Positions 45,063 through 55,086 are shown, counted from the first letter of the stretch. The stretch is 64,000 nucleotides of DNA from Methylobacterium isbiliense (GCF_022179325.1 NZ_BPQQ01000041.1:1-64000); one strand, 5' to 3'. Notes: generated by a model from the letters alone, not told the origin. Program-made: numbers and translations.

Positions 45063-46495
45063 GGGGCGCCGCCCCCGAGGAAGGGCCGGGCGGCCTCGGC
45101 AAGGTCGCCGGGAGTCAATCCGTCGCCCTCGGGCAGGCCGGCCTCCGCCGGCAGGCCGGCGGCGAGCCGCAGCGCGTTCGCCAGCGCGCGGCAGCCGGCC
45201 TCGCGGCGGCCGGCGGCGATCAGCGTCAGACCGAGATGGTAGTGGGCCATGACGAAGCCTTTATCGAGGTAGATCGCGCCGCGGAAGGCGCGCTCGGCCT
45301 CCTCCGGCCGGGCGCGGGCGCGGGCGAGCAGCCCTTCGTAGAGGCGCAGCGTCGCATCGGTGGGATCGGCCTGGAGCGCGGCGCGGCAGGCCTGCCAGCT
45401 CGCATCGAGGTCGCCCGCATCGGCGAGGCGGCGCACCGCGGCGAGCGGCGTGTCGGACGCCGAGGCGGCGGGGGCGGGCGCCGGCGGGCGGGTCGACGGA
45501 CCCGCGAGCGGACGCGCCAGGGGACGCGCAAGGGGAGGCTCCTGCGGGCGCGGCGTCCGGACGGGCACGTGGCGGGCCGGACGCGCAGGCGTGGCGACCG
45601 GCTCCGGCGCGGCGGGCGGGACCGGGGGCCGCTCCCGCTCCTCCGGCGGCCGGCGATAGGCGGCGGTGCCGGGCAGGCTCACGGGGTCGAGGATCTCCGA
45701 GAAGGAGGGGTTCGGCTCCGCGTGGCCGAGCAGCAGCCAGCCCCCGGGCCGCAGGCGGGCGGCGAGCGCGCGGACCACCGCCGTGACGGTGTCGGGGTGG
45801 AAGTAGATCAGCACGTTGCGGCACAGGATGACGTCGTAGTCGGTGAGCGCCAGCGAGGCGGTGCCGTCCACGAGGTGGAGCAGGTTCTGCGGCTCGAACC
45901 GGGCGAGCCCGCGGTATTCGGGGCGCAGCACCCAGGTGTTCTCGCGCGCGCCGCGGCGGAAGTAGCGCGCCCGCTCCTCGGCCGGGAGGCTGCGCAGCGC
46001 CCAGGCGCCGTACTCGGCCCGGCGCGCCACCGCCAGCACGTCGCGGTTGATGTCGGTGCCGGTGAGCGAGAGGCGCCAGTCCGGCAGCCGCTCGCCCAGG
46101 AGTTCGTGCAGCAGGATGGCGAGCGAGTAGGTTTCGGGGCCTGTGGAGCAGGCCGCGCTCCACAGGCGCAGGCGCTTCTCCGGCGACCGGGCGGCGATCC
46201 GCTCGGGCAGGATCGTCGAGCGCAGGGCGGCGAACTGCTCCGCGTAGCGGAAGAAGAAGGTCTCGCCGATGGTGATCTCGGCTTCGAGCGCCGCCCACTC
46301 CTCCTCCGACTCTCCGAGCCGGGCGAGGTAGGCGGCGGCGTCCGGCGCCGCGGCGGCCCGCAGGCGGGCGCGCAGCCGCTCCCAGAGCAGGTCGTCCTTG
46401 TCGGCATAGTAGTGGTGGCCCGTGCGCGCGACGACCGCCGCCTTCAGCGCCGCGAAGGCCGGGTCGTGGATCGGGGCGGCGGAGGCCGGTCTCAC
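45059..46495 (-). CDS. cheR: CheR-type methyltransferase with C-terminal TPR
   Basis: The 478-residue protein has an N-terminal methyltransferase (about 1-260; ETFFFRYAEQF, LWSAACSTGPETYSLAI, CRNVLIYF), a Pro/Arg-rich linker and a TPR-like C-terminus (about 350-460). It methylates receptor glutamates with S-adenosylmethionine. CheR with a TPR tail is characteristic of WspC/FrzF-like proteins. GTG at 46495 is used because the family start follows. The first CheW gene ends 19 bases upstream. Confidence 0.9.
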   Translation of the reverse strand: MRPASAAPIHDPAFAALKAAVVARTGHHYYADKDDLLWERLRARLRAAAAPDAAAYLARLGESEEEWAALEAEITIGETFFFRYAEQFAALRSTILPERIAARSPEKRLRLWSAACSTGPETYSLAILLHELLGERLPDWRLSLTGTDINRDVLAVARRAEYGAWALRSLPAEERARYFRRGARENTWVLRPEYRGLARFEPQNLLHLVDGTASLALTDYDVILCRNVLIYFHPDTVTAVVRALAARLRPGGWLLLGHAEPNPSFSEILDPVSLPGTAAYRRPPEERERPPVPPAAPEPVATPARPARHVPVRTPRPQEPPLARPLARPLAGPSTRPPAPAPAASASDTPLAAVRRLADAGDLDASWQACRAALQADPTDATLRLYEGLLARARARPEEAERAFRGAIYLDKGFVMAHYHLGLTLIAAGRREAGCRALANALRLAAGLPAEAGLPEGDGLTPGDLAEAARPFLGGGAP

Positions 46496-46514
46496 GCCGC
46501 AGATCCCGTCCGCC

Positions 46515-47006
46515 TCATGCCGCCCACTCGGCGAGGCGCGCCTGGGCCGCACGGGTCTGGGCATCGAGGCGCGCGCGCTCCTCGGCGAGCAGGATCCGCT
46601 CCGGGCTCAGGCCGTGCAGCAGACGCTCGCCGAGGCGGATCTCGTGGGCGACGCAGCCGTTCAGCGTGGCCCCGTCCAGCACCGGCGTCACGGCCTCGGG
46701 CGGCACGCGCACGAGGTCGGCGGCCCGGTCGACGAGGAGCGCAAGCGGCATCGGCCCGGCCATCAGGAGGAGGTGGCGGTAGACCATCCGGCGTGCCTGG
46801 GCGGGCCGCGCGAGGCCGAACAGCACCGCGAGGTCGAGCACCGGCACCGCTTGGCCGCCGAGGTCGAAGAAGCCTGCGAGCGCCGCCGGCCCGCCGGGCG
46901 GGCGCCACAGGCGGGGCAGGGGCAGGATCTCGTCCACGGCCGCGCCCGGCACCGCGCAGGCCGTGCCGGCCACATCGACCACCAGATAGGCCGTCGCCCC
47001 CGCCAT
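46515..47006 (-). CDS. cheW: CheW-like coupling protein (first copy)
   Basis: The 163-residue protein has a CheW fold (AYLVVDVAGTACAVPGAAVDEI, then VPVLDLAVLFG), written here only in part. It is the first gene of the minus-strand chemosensory operon and would link the receptor to the CheA kinase. ATG at 47006 gives the normal family length; upstream sequence is not conserved. In position it matches WspB. Confidence 0.85.
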   Translation of the reverse strand: MAGATAYLVVDVAGTACAVPGAAVDEILPLPRLWRPPGGPAALAGFFDLGGQAVPVLDLAVLFGLARPAQARRMVYRHLLLMAGPMPLALLVDRAADLVRVPPEAVTPVLDGATLNGCVAHEIRLGERLLHGLSPERILLAEERARLDAQTRAAQARLAEWAA

Positions 47007-47144
47007 CACGCCCCCGATCCCGCCCCGTCCTTCGCGCCGGTCCGGCGCGACGTCCTCGCGCGCCAGATAGGCGCCCGGCCGGGATTTCCAAACGCGGCCG
47101 CCTCCCCTTGCCCCGAAAGTCGAAGCATCCGCCATCGAAACCGG

Positions 47145-47173
47145 TTGACCGGGTGCCCCCGCCCGCGTACGGT
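47145..47173 (+). promoter_or_regulatory. Candidate sigma-70-type promoter of the ilv leader
   Basis: TTGACC and TACGGT are 17 bases apart, placing transcription start near 47180, about 30 bases before the leader peptide ATG. This fits the attenuator that follows. Confidence 0.5.
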
Positions 47174-47208
47174 CCGCGCCACTTTTCCAAGGGCAGGTGC
47201 ATCGCGAC

Positions 47209-47259
47209 ATGCGCGCGGGTCTTATTGTAAGGGAGGCGCCACGGACGGGGCGGGCTTGA
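47209..47259 (+). CDS. ilv leader peptide (Leu-Ile-Val)
   Basis: A 16-codon frame reads [16 protein letters not shown]. It has consecutive Leu-Ile-Val codons, the three amino acids whose synthesis the next genes begin. It lies between a candidate promoter and a terminator, the arrangement used for transcription attenuation: stalling at scarce Leu, Ile or Val would favour read-through. Function is inferred from layout. Confidence 0.7.
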   Translation: MRAGLIVREAPRTGRA

Positions 47260-47286
47260 GACAGCTCGTGAGCCCCTCGGTGGCGC
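47235..47286 (+). promoter_or_regulatory. Leader stem overlapping the leader peptide end
   Basis: GCGCCAC near 47236 pairs with GTGGCGC near 47280, and inner GGGCT with AGCCC, giving a long stem-loop between the leader peptide and the terminator. It may be the pausing or anti-terminator alternative structure. Confidence 0.5.
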
Positions 47287-47291
47287 ATGCA

Positions 47292-47313
47292 GGGTCCTTC
47301 GGGGCCCTTTTTT
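47292..47313 (+). terminator. Attenuator terminator before ilvI
   Basis: GGGTCC-TTCG-GGGCCC forms a six-base stem with a stable tetraloop, followed by six T residues. It ends 53 bases before the ilvI ATG, so it must be bypassed for ilvIH expression. Confidence 0.8.
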
Positions 47314-47365
47314 ATTGCCCGAACGGACCCGGCGCGGCGGACAGGGACAGGGAAGGGAGCAGGCG

Positions 47366-49144
47366 ATGAGTGCGGGCGAGGTGATGACCGGCGCCGAGAT
47401 GGTGATCCGGGCGCTGCAGGATCAGGGCGTCGACACGCTGTTCGGCTATCCGGGCGGGGCGGTGCTGCCGATCTACGACGCCCTGTTCCACCAGGAGAGC
47501 GTCCGGCACATCCTGGTGCGCCACGAGCAGGGGGCGGTGCACGCCGCCGAGGGCTATGCCCGCTCGTCCGGCAAGGTCGGCTGCGTCCTCGTGACCTCGG
47601 GGCCCGGCGCCACCAACATCGTCACGGGCCTCACCGACGCGCTGCTCGACTCGATCCCGCTCGTCTGCATCACCGGCCAGGTGCCGACCCACCTGATCGG
47701 CTCCGACGCGTTCCAGGAATGCGACACGGTCGGCATCACGCGCAGCTGCACGAAGCACAACTACCTCGTGAAGTCGATCGACGACCTGCCGCGCATCCTG
47801 CACGAGGCCTTCTACGTCGCCTCGCACGGGCGGCCCGGCCCCGTCGTCATCGACCTGCCCAAGGACGTGCAGTTCGCCAGCGGCCTTTACCGGCGCCCGG
47901 TGGAGAACGCCCACAAGACCTACCGGCCGACCATCCACGGCGACCCCGACAAGATCCGGGCGGCGGTGGCCCTGATGGCCGGCGCCCGGCGCCCGGTCTT
48001 CTACACCGGCGGCGGCGTCATCAACTCGGGGCCGGAGGCCGCGCGGCTGCTGCGGGAGCTCGCCCGCGCCACCGGCTTCCCGGTCACCTCGACGCTGATG
48101 GGCCTCGGGGCCTATCCGGGCTCGGACCCGCAGTTCCTCGGCATGCTCGGCATGCACGGGACCTACGAGGCGAACCTCGCGATGCACGAATGCGACGTGA
48201 TGGTCTGCATCGGGGCGCGGTTCGACGACCGCATCACCGGCCGGCTCGACGCCTTCTCGCCCTTCTCCAAGAAGATCCACGTCGACATCGACGCCTCCTC
48301 GATCAACAAGACCGTCAAGGCCGATATCGGCATCCTGGGCGACTGCGCCTCGGTGCTCGCCGAGATGCTGCGGGAGTGGCGGGCGCTGACGCCCGAGCCG
48401 GACACCGCGCGGCTCACCGAATGGCTGTCGAAGATCACCGGCTGGAAGGCGCGCGAGTGCCTCGGCTACTGGCCGTCCGGCACCACCATCAAGCCGCAAT
48501 ACGCGGTGCAGCGCCTCTACGAGGCGACCAAGGCCCGCGAGACCTACGTCACCACGGAGGTCGGCCAGCACCAGATGTGGGCGGCCCAGTACTACAAGTT
48601 CGAGGAGCCGAACCGCTGGATGACGTCCGGCGGCCTCGGCACGATGGGCTACGGCCTGCCGGCGGCGATCGGCGCGCAGCTCGCCCATCCGGGCGCGCTG
48701 GTGATCGACATCGCGGGCGAGGCCTCGATCCTGATGAACATGCAGGAGATGTCGACTGCCGTGCAGTACCGCCTGCCGGTCAAGATCTTCATCCTCAACA
48801 ACGAGTACATGGGCATGGTGCGGCAGTGGCAGGAGCTGCTGCACGGCTCGCGCTACTCCCAGAGCTACTCGGAGAGCCTGCCGGACTTCGTGAAGCTCGC
48901 CGAGGCCTACGGCGCCAAGGGGATCCGCTGCGAGAAGCCGGGCGACCTCGACGCGGCGATCCAGGAGATGCTGGACTACGACGGCCCGGTGATCTTCGAT
49001 TGCATCGTCGACAAGACCGAGAACTGCTTCCCGATGATCCCCTCCGGCAAGGCGCACAACGAGATGCTGCTGTCGGACTACCTGGGCGAGACCGGGGCGG
49101 AGCTCGGTTCGGTGATCGGCGAGGAAGGCAAGGTCCTGGTGTGA
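47366..49144 (+). CDS. ilvI: Acetolactate synthase large subunit
   Basis: The enzyme condenses two pyruvates, or pyruvate and 2-oxobutyrate, as the first common step of Val, Leu and Ile synthesis, using thiamine diphosphate, FAD and Mg. The 592-residue protein has catalytic Glu54 in [19 protein letters not shown] and the ThDP region ending [16 protein letters not shown] at 47366 follows GGGAGC. ilvH is 16 bases downstream, so both are one transcript under the upstream attenuator. Confidence 0.95.
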   Translation: MSAGEVMTGAEMVIRALQDQGVDTLFGYPGGAVLPIYDALFHQESVRHILVRHEQGAVHAAEGYARSSGKVGCVLVTSGPGATNIVTGLTDALLDSIPLVCITGQVPTHLIGSDAFQECDTVGITRSCTKHNYLVKSIDDLPRILHEAFYVASHGRPGPVVIDLPKDVQFASGLYRRPVENAHKTYRPTIHGDPDKIRAAVALMAGARRPVFYTGGGVINSGPEAARLLRELARATGFPVTSTLMGLGAYPGSDPQFLGMLGMHGTYEANLAMHECDVMVCIGARFDDRITGRLDAFSPFSKKIHVDIDASSINKTVKADIGILGDCASVLAEMLREWRALTPEPDTARLTEWLSKITGWKARECLGYWPSGTTIKPQYAVQRLYEATKARETYVTTEVGQHQMWAAQYYKFEEPNRWMTSGGLGTMGYGLPAAIGAQLAHPGALVIDIAGEASILMNMQEMSTAVQYRLPVKIFILNNEYMGMVRQWQELLHGSRYSQSYSESLPDFVKLAEAYGAKGIRCEKPGDLDAAIQEMLDYDGPVIFDCIVDKTENCFPMIPSGKAHNEMLLSDYLGETGAELGSVIGEEGKVLV

Positions 49145-49160
49145 GGGCTCGGGGGATACG

Positions 49161-49703
49161 ATGAACGCCATGAACACGCACTACCCCGATCCCGTCCGGG
49201 TCGAGCCGGTCAACCGGCACACGCTCGCGGTGATCGTCGACAACGAGCCCGGCGTCCTCGCGCGCATCGCCGGGCTGTTTTCCGGCCGCGGCTACAACAT
49301 CGAGAGCCTGACCGTCTCCGAGACCGAGCACGCGCGGCACCTCTCGCGCATCACCATCGTCACCGCGGGCACGAACGCGGTGATCGACCAGATCAAGGCG
49401 CAGCTCGACCGGCTGGTGCCGGTGCACCGGGTCGTCGACCTGACGCTGCAGGGCGATTCGCTGGAGCGCGAGCTGTGCCTCGTGAAGGTGGCGGGCCGGG
49501 GCGAGCACCGCGTCGAGGCGATGCGGCTCGCCGCCGCCTTCGGGGCGCGCACGCTCGATGCGACGCTCACCTCCTTCGTGTTCGAGCTGACCGGCTCGAC
49601 CGAGGAGATCGACCGCTTCGTCAAGCTGATGTCGGCCATCGGCCTCGTGGAGATCTCCCGCACCGGCATCGCCGCGATGGGGCGCGGTCCCGAGCCGATG
49701 TGA
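49161..49703 (+). CDS. ilvH: Acetolactate synthase small (regulatory) subunit
   Basis: The 180-residue protein binds valine and sets feedback inhibition of the large subunit. It has the N-terminal ACT domain (VDNEPGVLARIAGLFSGRGY) and a second C-terminal domain, as is standard. It follows ilvI in the same operon. Confidence 0.95.
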   Translation: MNAMNTHYPDPVRVEPVNRHTLAVIVDNEPGVLARIAGLFSGRGYNIESLTVSETEHARHLSRITIVTAGTNAVIDQIKAQLDRLVPVHRVVDLTLQGDSLERELCLVKVAGRGEHRVEAMRLAAAFGARTLDATLTSFVFELTGSTEEIDRFVKLMSAIGLVEISRTGIAAMGRGPEPM

Positions 49704-49876
49704 GGCGGTTCGCCCGCCGTCAGGCCCCGCGGCCCGGAGCCGGCGCAGAGGCCGGCTCGGCGGATCTTGCGCGTCCCGCATCATTTTCGCCGCCGGGCCG
49801 GTCGCGGCCCGGCGGAACAATGCTAAGGCTCGAGGCCTGTCCCGGCCCGCACCCGCGGGGCGCTTCCCTGGCGACG

Positions 49877-50533
49877 ATGACGAACCCGCTCCTGGCGTTC
49901 TGGATGCGGCCGCGGCTGCTGGCCGCGGCCGTCCTCGTGCTCGTGCTGAGCACCGTGCTGCCCTTCGAGTCCATCTGGACGCGGCTGATGGCGGGGTGGT
50001 GCCTCGGCGTGGCGGCCTACATCGCCCTCGTCGTCCGGCTGACGGTGCGGCAATCGACCGAGGATCTGCGCCGGGAGGCCTCGCGCCTCGACGACAGCGC
50101 GCTCGTTGTGTCGCTGTTCGCGCTGCTCGCCGCGGCGGCGAGCTGCGTGGCGGTGGCGATGCTGGTGTTCGACCAGCAGGATCACGGTGCCTACCGCATC
50201 CCCCACATCGCCCTCGCGGTGCTGACCCTGGTCGCGGCCTGGGCCTTCGTGCAGGTGGTCTTCGCCATCCACTACGCCCATCTCTATTACGGCGCGGACG
50301 AGGCGGGGCACAGCCGCGGCGGGCTCGACTTCAACGGCGACCCGGAGCCGGATTTCTGGGACTTCGTCTACTTCTCGGTGACGATCGGGGCGACCTCGCA
50401 GACCTCCGACACCGACATCACCGCCAAGACCATGCGGCGGGTCGCCACCGTGCAGACGGTCTACGCCTACTTCTTCAACACCAGCGTGCTGGCGCTCGCG
50501 GTCAACATGGCGGCGGGCTTCGTGCAGCGGTGA
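49877..50533 (+). CDS. DUF1345 family membrane protein
   Basis: The 218-residue protein has five or so membrane helices (about 12-32, 38-60, 75-98, 110-135, 195-215) and a conserved-looking loop PDFWDFVYFSVTIGATSQTSD, quoted here in part as FVYFSVTIG. This pattern fits DUF1345, an inner membrane family of unknown function with some likeness to ion-channel pore loops. ATG at 49877 begins just before helix 1. The stop is adjacent to the stop of the convergent EamA gene. Confidence 0.75.
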   Translation: MTNPLLAFWMRPRLLAAAVLVLVLSTVLPFESIWTRLMAGWCLGVAAYIALVVRLTVRQSTEDLRREASRLDDSALVVSLFALLAAAASCVAVAMLVFDQQDHGAYRIPHIALAVLTLVAAWAFVQVVFAIHYAHLYYGADEAGHSRGGLDFNGDPEPDFWDFVYFSVTIGATSQTSDTDITAKTMRRVATVQTVYAYFFNTSVLALAVNMAAGFVQR

Positions 50534-50971
50534 TCAGCCCTTCACGGCGACGAGCACGGCCCCGAGCGCGATCAGCCCGATGCCGAGCCAGTTGAGGCCG
50601 GAGAGCCGCTCGCCGAGGAACAGGACCCCGAACACCGCGACCAGGACCACGCTGAGCTTGTCGAGCGGGGCCACGCGGGCCGCCTCGCCGAGCGTGAGCG
50701 CCCGGGCATAGCACAGCCACGAGCCGCCGGTCGCGAGCCCCGAGAGGACCAGGAACAGCCAGGACCGGCCCGGGACCGTGCCGGGCGCCTGCCACCGGCC
50801 GCCGGCCGTCAGCAGCGCCCCCAGCACCACGACGATCACCAGCGTGCGCACGAAGGTGGCGAAATCGGCGCCGACCCCGTCGCCCCCGACCTTGGCGAAG
50901 ATCGCGGTCAGCGCCGCGAAGGCGGCCGAGGCGAGCGCCCAGGCCTGCCAGCTCAGGAGAGATCCCCGCAT
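50534..50971 (-). CDS. EamA-like small membrane transporter
   Basis: The 145-residue protein has four to five hydrophobic helices and one EamA repeat (LGERLSGLNWLGIGLIALGAV at the C-terminus, quoted in part as LGERLSGLNWLG). Full EamA carriers have two repeats, so this single-repeat form would act as a dimer. Substrate unknown. Its stop abuts the DUF1345 stop. It lies seven bases downstream of the acyl-CoA synthetase gene on the same strand, so the two may be co-transcribed. Confidence 0.8.
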   Translation of the reverse strand: MRGSLLSWQAWALASAAFAALTAIFAKVGGDGVGADFATFVRTLVIVVVLGALLTAGGRWQAPGTVPGRSWLFLVLSGLATGGSWLCYARALTLGEAARVAPLDKLSVVLVAVFGVLFLGERLSGLNWLGIGLIALGAVLVAVKG

Positions 50972-50977
50972 CCGCCC

Positions 50978-52726
50978 TCAGAACAGCTTGCGCAATTCGC
51001 TCTTGAGGATCTTGCCGTTGGCGTTGCGCGGCAGGATCTCGTCGTGGAACAGGATGCGCACCGGCACCTTGAAGGCCGCGAGCCGCGCCGCCACGAACCC
51101 GCGCAGCTCCTCCTCGGAAGCGTCCTGCCCGCGCGCCAGCGCCACCACGGCGCCCGGCTCCTCGCCGAGCGTCGGATGCGGGATCGCCACCACGGCGGCA
51201 TCCACCACCGCCGGGTGCTCGTGCAGCGCGGTCTCGACCTCGCAGCAATAGATGTTCTCGCCGCCCCGGATCAGCATGTCCCGGGCGCGGTCGACGATGG
51301 TGATGAAGCCCTCCTGGTCCATCCGGGCGAGGTCGCCGGTGGCGAGCCAGCCGTCCCGGAAGGCGGTCTCGTCGGGGCGGTTCCAGTAGCCCGCCACCAC
51401 GTTCGGCCCCTTCACGTGCAGTTCGCCGACCTCGCCGGGCGCCAGGTCGTGCCCCTCCGGACCGACGATGCGCGCCTCGCAGACCGGCAGGGGCGGGCCG
51501 CAGCTGTCGGGGCGGTTGATGTAATCCTCGGCCTGATGGTGCGTGAAGGTGCCGGAGGTCTCGGTCATGCCCCAGCCGGTGGAGGGCTGGGCGTGCGGGA
51601 AGGCGGCCCGCAGGCGGCGCACCAGCTCGGCGGGGGCGGGGGCGCCGCCATAGGTGACGACCTCCAGCGACGAGAGGTCGTGGGTTGCGGCGGCCCGCTC
51701 CTCCAGCAGCTGCCAGGCGATGGTCGGCACGCCCCCGGCGGTGGTGCAGCGCTCGCGCGCGATCAGCGCCATCGCCCGCGCCACGTCCCAGCGCCGCATC
51801 AGGACCAGCCGGGTGCCCCGCCACAGGGCGGGGATCAGCGTGGCGAAGCAGCCCGTGACGTGGAAGAACGGGATCGCCACCAGGGACGCCTTCTGGGGGG
51901 CATCCGGGTCCGGGACCGGCACCGGCTCGCCGCGCCGCACGCAGGCGCGCGCCTGCGAGTAGGGATGGGCCATCACCCCGCAGGCGCCGTTGCGGTGGGT
52001 GCCGATGGCGCCCTTCGGCCGCCCGGTGGTGCCCGAGGTGTAGAACAGGGTCGCGACGTCGTCGGGCGCCGGGGCGACGTCCGGCACCGGCGCGTCGGGC
52101 AGGCCGGCCCAGGCGGCGACCGGGCCGATGATCGCGTCGAGGCTCTCGGCCCCCGGCGCCTCGGCGCGGGCGAGGAGCACGCGGGTCAGCGCCGGGCAGG
52201 CGGCGCGCCGCTCCGCGAGGCGGGCATGGCGCTCCTGATCGACGATCGCCACCGCGGCCCCGCAATCGTTGAGCGCGTATTCGAGTTCCGGCCCGGTCCA
52301 CCACGCGTTGAGCGGGGCGGCGATCGCGCCCGTGAGCAGGGTGGCGAACAGCGCGACCGGCCATTCGGGCAGGTTGCGCATGGCGATGGCGACCCGGTCG
52401 CCCGGCCGCACGCCGCCGCGGATCAGGTCCTGGGCGAGCATCAGCGTGGCGCGCGCGAAGGCCTCGTAGCTCGCCCGGTCCTCCTCGAAGACCAGGAAGG
52501 TCTTGTCCCCGTGCCGCCGCCCGCCCAGGAAGATGTCGCGCAGCGTCGGCGGCGCCGCGGCCCAGACCCGGGTCGGCACGCCCCGGATCACCGCCTCGCC
52601 GACCGCGAAGGGCGAACCCGGGGCGGTGAGCCGCGCGGTCGCCTCGGCGAAGGACAGGGCGGGCCAGGAGGCCGGAAGCAGGGATGCCGGAAGACTGGAT
52701 TCCGGGAGGGCGGTGGTCTCGGTCAT
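50978..52726 (-). CDS. AMP-binding acyl-CoA synthetase
   Basis: The 582-residue protein is an adenylate-forming enzyme. LFYTSGTTGRPKGAIG is the ATP-binding motif, GWGMTETSG the A5 motif, and LATGDLARMDQEGFITIVDR the A7/A8 region; the C-terminal lysine lies in NANGKILKSELRK. It activates a fatty or other carboxylic acid to its CoA thioester through an acyl-AMP intermediate. It sits beside an SDR and a beta-oxidation operon, which suggests fatty acid use. ATG at 52726 is used. Confidence 0.9.
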   Translation of the reverse strand: MTETTALPESSLPASLLPASWPALSFAEATARLTAPGSPFAVGEAVIRGVPTRVWAAAPPTLRDIFLGGRRHGDKTFLVFEEDRASYEAFARATLMLAQDLIRGGVRPGDRVAIAMRNLPEWPVALFATLLTGAIAAPLNAWWTGPELEYALNDCGAAVAIVDQERHARLAERRAACPALTRVLLARAEAPGAESLDAIIGPVAAWAGLPDAPVPDVAPAPDDVATLFYTSGTTGRPKGAIGTHRNGACGVMAHPYSQARACVRRGEPVPVPDPDAPQKASLVAIPFFHVTGCFATLIPALWRGTRLVLMRRWDVARAMALIARERCTTAGGVPTIAWQLLEERAAATHDLSSLEVVTYGGAPAPAELVRRLRAAFPHAQPSTGWGMTETSGTFTHHQAEDYINRPDSCGPPLPVCEARIVGPEGHDLAPGEVGELHVKGPNVVAGYWNRPDETAFRDGWLATGDLARMDQEGFITIVDRARDMLIRGGENIYCCEVETALHEHPAVVDAAVVAIPHPTLGEEPGAVVALARGQDASEEELRGFVAARLAAFKVPVRILFHDEILPRNANGKILKSELRKLF

Positions 52727-52807
52727 CGGCGGCCTCGGGACGGGGCGGTCGGGTCCGGGCTTGGGGCTCAGCGTGGGGCTCAGCTGCAAGGGTTCAGGCG
52801 CATGGGC

Positions 52808-53575
52808 TCAGGTAATGGTCTGGCCGCCGTCGATGACGAGGCTCTGGCCGGTCATGAACGAGCCCGCGGGGCTCGCCAGGAACACCGCGGCGCCCGCGAT
52901 CTCGTCGGGCTGGCCGATGCGGGCGAGCGGCGTGCGGGCCGTGTAGGCGGCGCGGCTCTCGGGGTTCTCCCACAGGGCCCGCGCGAAGTCGGTCTGGACG
53001 AGGCCCGGGGCGATGCAGTTGACGCGCACGTTGTGCGGCCCGAGTTCCACCGCGAGGTTGCGGGCGAGCTGGAAGTCGGCCGCCTTCGAGACGTTGTAGG
53101 CGCCGATCACCCCGGAGCCCTTCAGGCCGCCCACCGACGACACCAGGATGATCGCGCCGTCGCGCCGCGCGATCATGCCCGGGACGCAGAAGCCGATCAG
53201 CCAGTGGCTGGCGATCACGTTGTTGTCGAGGATCTTGCGGAACTGCTCGTCGCTGATGCCGCTCATCGGGCCGTAATAGGGGTTCGAGGCGGCGTTGCAG
53301 ACCACCACGTCGATGCGGCCGAAGCGCGCCTCGGTGGTGCGCGCGAGGCGCTGCAGATCCGCCTTGGAGGAGATGCTGGCCGGCACCACGATCGCCCGCT
53401 CCTCGCCGTGGCGCGCGTTGATGGCCTCGGCCACGGCCCGGCAGCCCTCCTCCTTGCGCGAGGACACCACCACCCGCGCCCCGTGCTCGGCCAGGCGCTC
53501 GGCGATCGCGCGGCCGATGCCGCGCGACGAGCCGGTCACGATCGCGACCCGGCCGGAGAGATCGAACAGCGTCAC
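52808..53575 (-). CDS. SDR family oxidoreductase
   Basis: The 255-residue protein is a classical short-chain dehydrogenase: cofactor loop TGSSRGIGRA, catalytic Ser in ILVSSVGG, Tyr and Lys in YNVSK, and CIAPGLVQTDF. The GTG start is supported by GGAGGAGC just upstream. It probably reduces or oxidises an acyl-CoA or alcohol intermediate near the adjacent acyl-CoA genes. It lies 81 bases upstream of the synthetase gene and is divergent from the thiolase gene. Confidence 0.9.
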   Translation of the reverse strand: MTLFDLSGRVAIVTGSSRGIGRAIAERLAEHGARVVVSSRKEEGCRAVAEAINARHGEERAIVVPASISSKADLQRLARTTEARFGRIDVVVCNAASNPYYGPMSGISDEQFRKILDNNVIASHWLIGFCVPGMIARRDGAIILVSSVGGLKGSGVIGAYNVSKAADFQLARNLAVELGPHNVRVNCIAPGLVQTDFARALWENPESRAAYTARTPLARIGQPDEIAGAAVFLASPAGSFMTGQSLVIDGGQTIT

Positions 53576-53839
53576 CGGCGCTCCTCCATCATGACAAACG
53601 CTCTTGGCAGACGCTCTTGCGCCGGGGCTCCCGCGCAAAAGCCCTTGCGTTTTGGCGGGACCTTAGCTCTCTATGGCGATTAAGCAAGCCGCCCTTTCGA
53701 AAACGCGGCGGCCGGGGAGGGGCACCATGGGCAGACGCCCACGGTTTTGGGCCTTGCGGCGCCATACCCGATCCTCGATAAGTGGGCCAAAGCCCGGTCC
53801 GGCCGCCCGTGCGGCCCCACGGGCAGGAGGAGACTGGAG

Positions 53840-55042
53840 ATGCGGGAAGCCGTCATCGTCGCCACCGCGCGCACGCCCATCGGCAAGGCCTACCGGGGCG
53901 CCTTCAACGACACCCAGGCCCAGGCGCTCGGCGGCCACGCCATCGCGGAGGCGGTGAAGCGCGCCGGCATCGACCCGGCCGAGGTCGGCGACGTGGTGAT
54001 GGGCGCGGCCCTCCAGCAGGGCTCCACCGGCTCCAACATCGCCCGGCAGGCGGCGATGCGGGCGGGCCTGCCCCCGAGCGTGGCGGGCATGAGCCTCGAC
54101 CGGCAATGCGCCTCGGGGCTGATGGCGATCGCCACCGCCGCCAAGGAGATCGTGACGGACGGGCTCGACGTGGCGGTGGGCGGCGGCCTCGAATCGATCT
54201 CGCTCGTGCAGAACGACAGGATGAACCGCTTCCGCGGCGCCGATCCCTGGCTCGTGGAGCGCCTGCCCGCCCTCTACATGACGATGCTGGAGACCGCCGA
54301 GACGGTGGCGGACCGCTACGGCATCTCGCGCGAGGCGCAGGACGCCTACGCGCTCTCCTCGCAGGCCCGCACCGCCGCCGCGCAGGAGGCCGGGCGCTTC
54401 GCCGAGGAGATCGTGCCCCTCACCACCCGGATGAGCGTCACCGACAAGGCGACGGGCGAGACCACCACGCGCGAGATCACCCTGTCGCAGGACGAGGGCA
54501 ACCGGCCGCAGACGCGCCTCGACGACCTCGCCTCCCTCAAGCCGGTGTTCAAGGACGGCCAGCGGGTGAAGGAGGGGCGCTTCATCACCGCCGGCAATGC
54601 CAGCCAGCTCTCGGACGGGGCCTCGGCCTGCGTGCTGATGGAGGCCCGCGAGGCCGAGCGGCGCGGGCTGCAGCCGCTCGGCGCCTACCGGGGCATGGCG
54701 GTGGCGGGCTGCGACCCCGACGAGATGGGCATCGGCCCGGTCTTCGCGGTGCCCAAGCTCTTGGCGCAGCACGGCCTGAGCGTGGACGACATCGACCTCT
54801 GGGAGCTCAACGAGGCCTTCGCCTGCCAGGTGCTCTACTGCCGCGACAAGCTCGGCATCCCGGACGAGCGGCTCAACGTCGACGGCGGCGCGATCTCGAT
54901 CGGACATCCCTACGGCATGTCGGGCGCGCGCATGACCGGCCACATCCTGCTCGAAGGCCGCCGCCGCGGCGCCAAGTACGGCGTCGTCACCATGTGCGTC
55001 GGCGGCGGCATGGGCGCGGCCGGGCTGTTCGAGATCTATTGA
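53840..55042 (+). CDS. Acetyl-CoA C-acyltransferase (thiolase)
   Basis: Thiolase cleaves 3-oxoacyl-CoA with CoA to give acetyl-CoA in beta-oxidation. The 400-residue protein has nucleophile Cys90 in DRQCASG, His in [10 protein letters not shown] and Cys386 in [11 protein letters not shown]. It is a FadA-type enzyme. GGAGGAG precedes the ATG at 53840. It opens the plus-strand fatty-acid operon with the FadB/FadJ-like fusion and two acyl-CoA dehydrogenases. Confidence 0.93.
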   Translation: MREAVIVATARTPIGKAYRGAFNDTQAQALGGHAIAEAVKRAGIDPAEVGDVVMGAALQQGSTGSNIARQAAMRAGLPPSVAGMSLDRQCASGLMAIATAAKEIVTDGLDVAVGGGLESISLVQNDRMNRFRGADPWLVERLPALYMTMLETAETVADRYGISREAQDAYALSSQARTAAAQEAGRFAEEIVPLTTRMSVTDKATGETTTREITLSQDEGNRPQTRLDDLASLKPVFKDGQRVKEGRFITAGNASQLSDGASACVLMEAREAERRGLQPLGAYRGMAVAGCDPDEMGIGPVFAVPKLLAQHGLSVDDIDLWELNEAFACQVLYCRDKLGIPDERLNVDGGAISIGHPYGMSGARMTGHILLEGRRRGAKYGVVTMCVGGGMGAAGLFEIY

Positions 55043-55086
55043 GAGCGGCCGGGAAGGCGCGGGCGGCCTCTCCCGGATGGAGCGTG

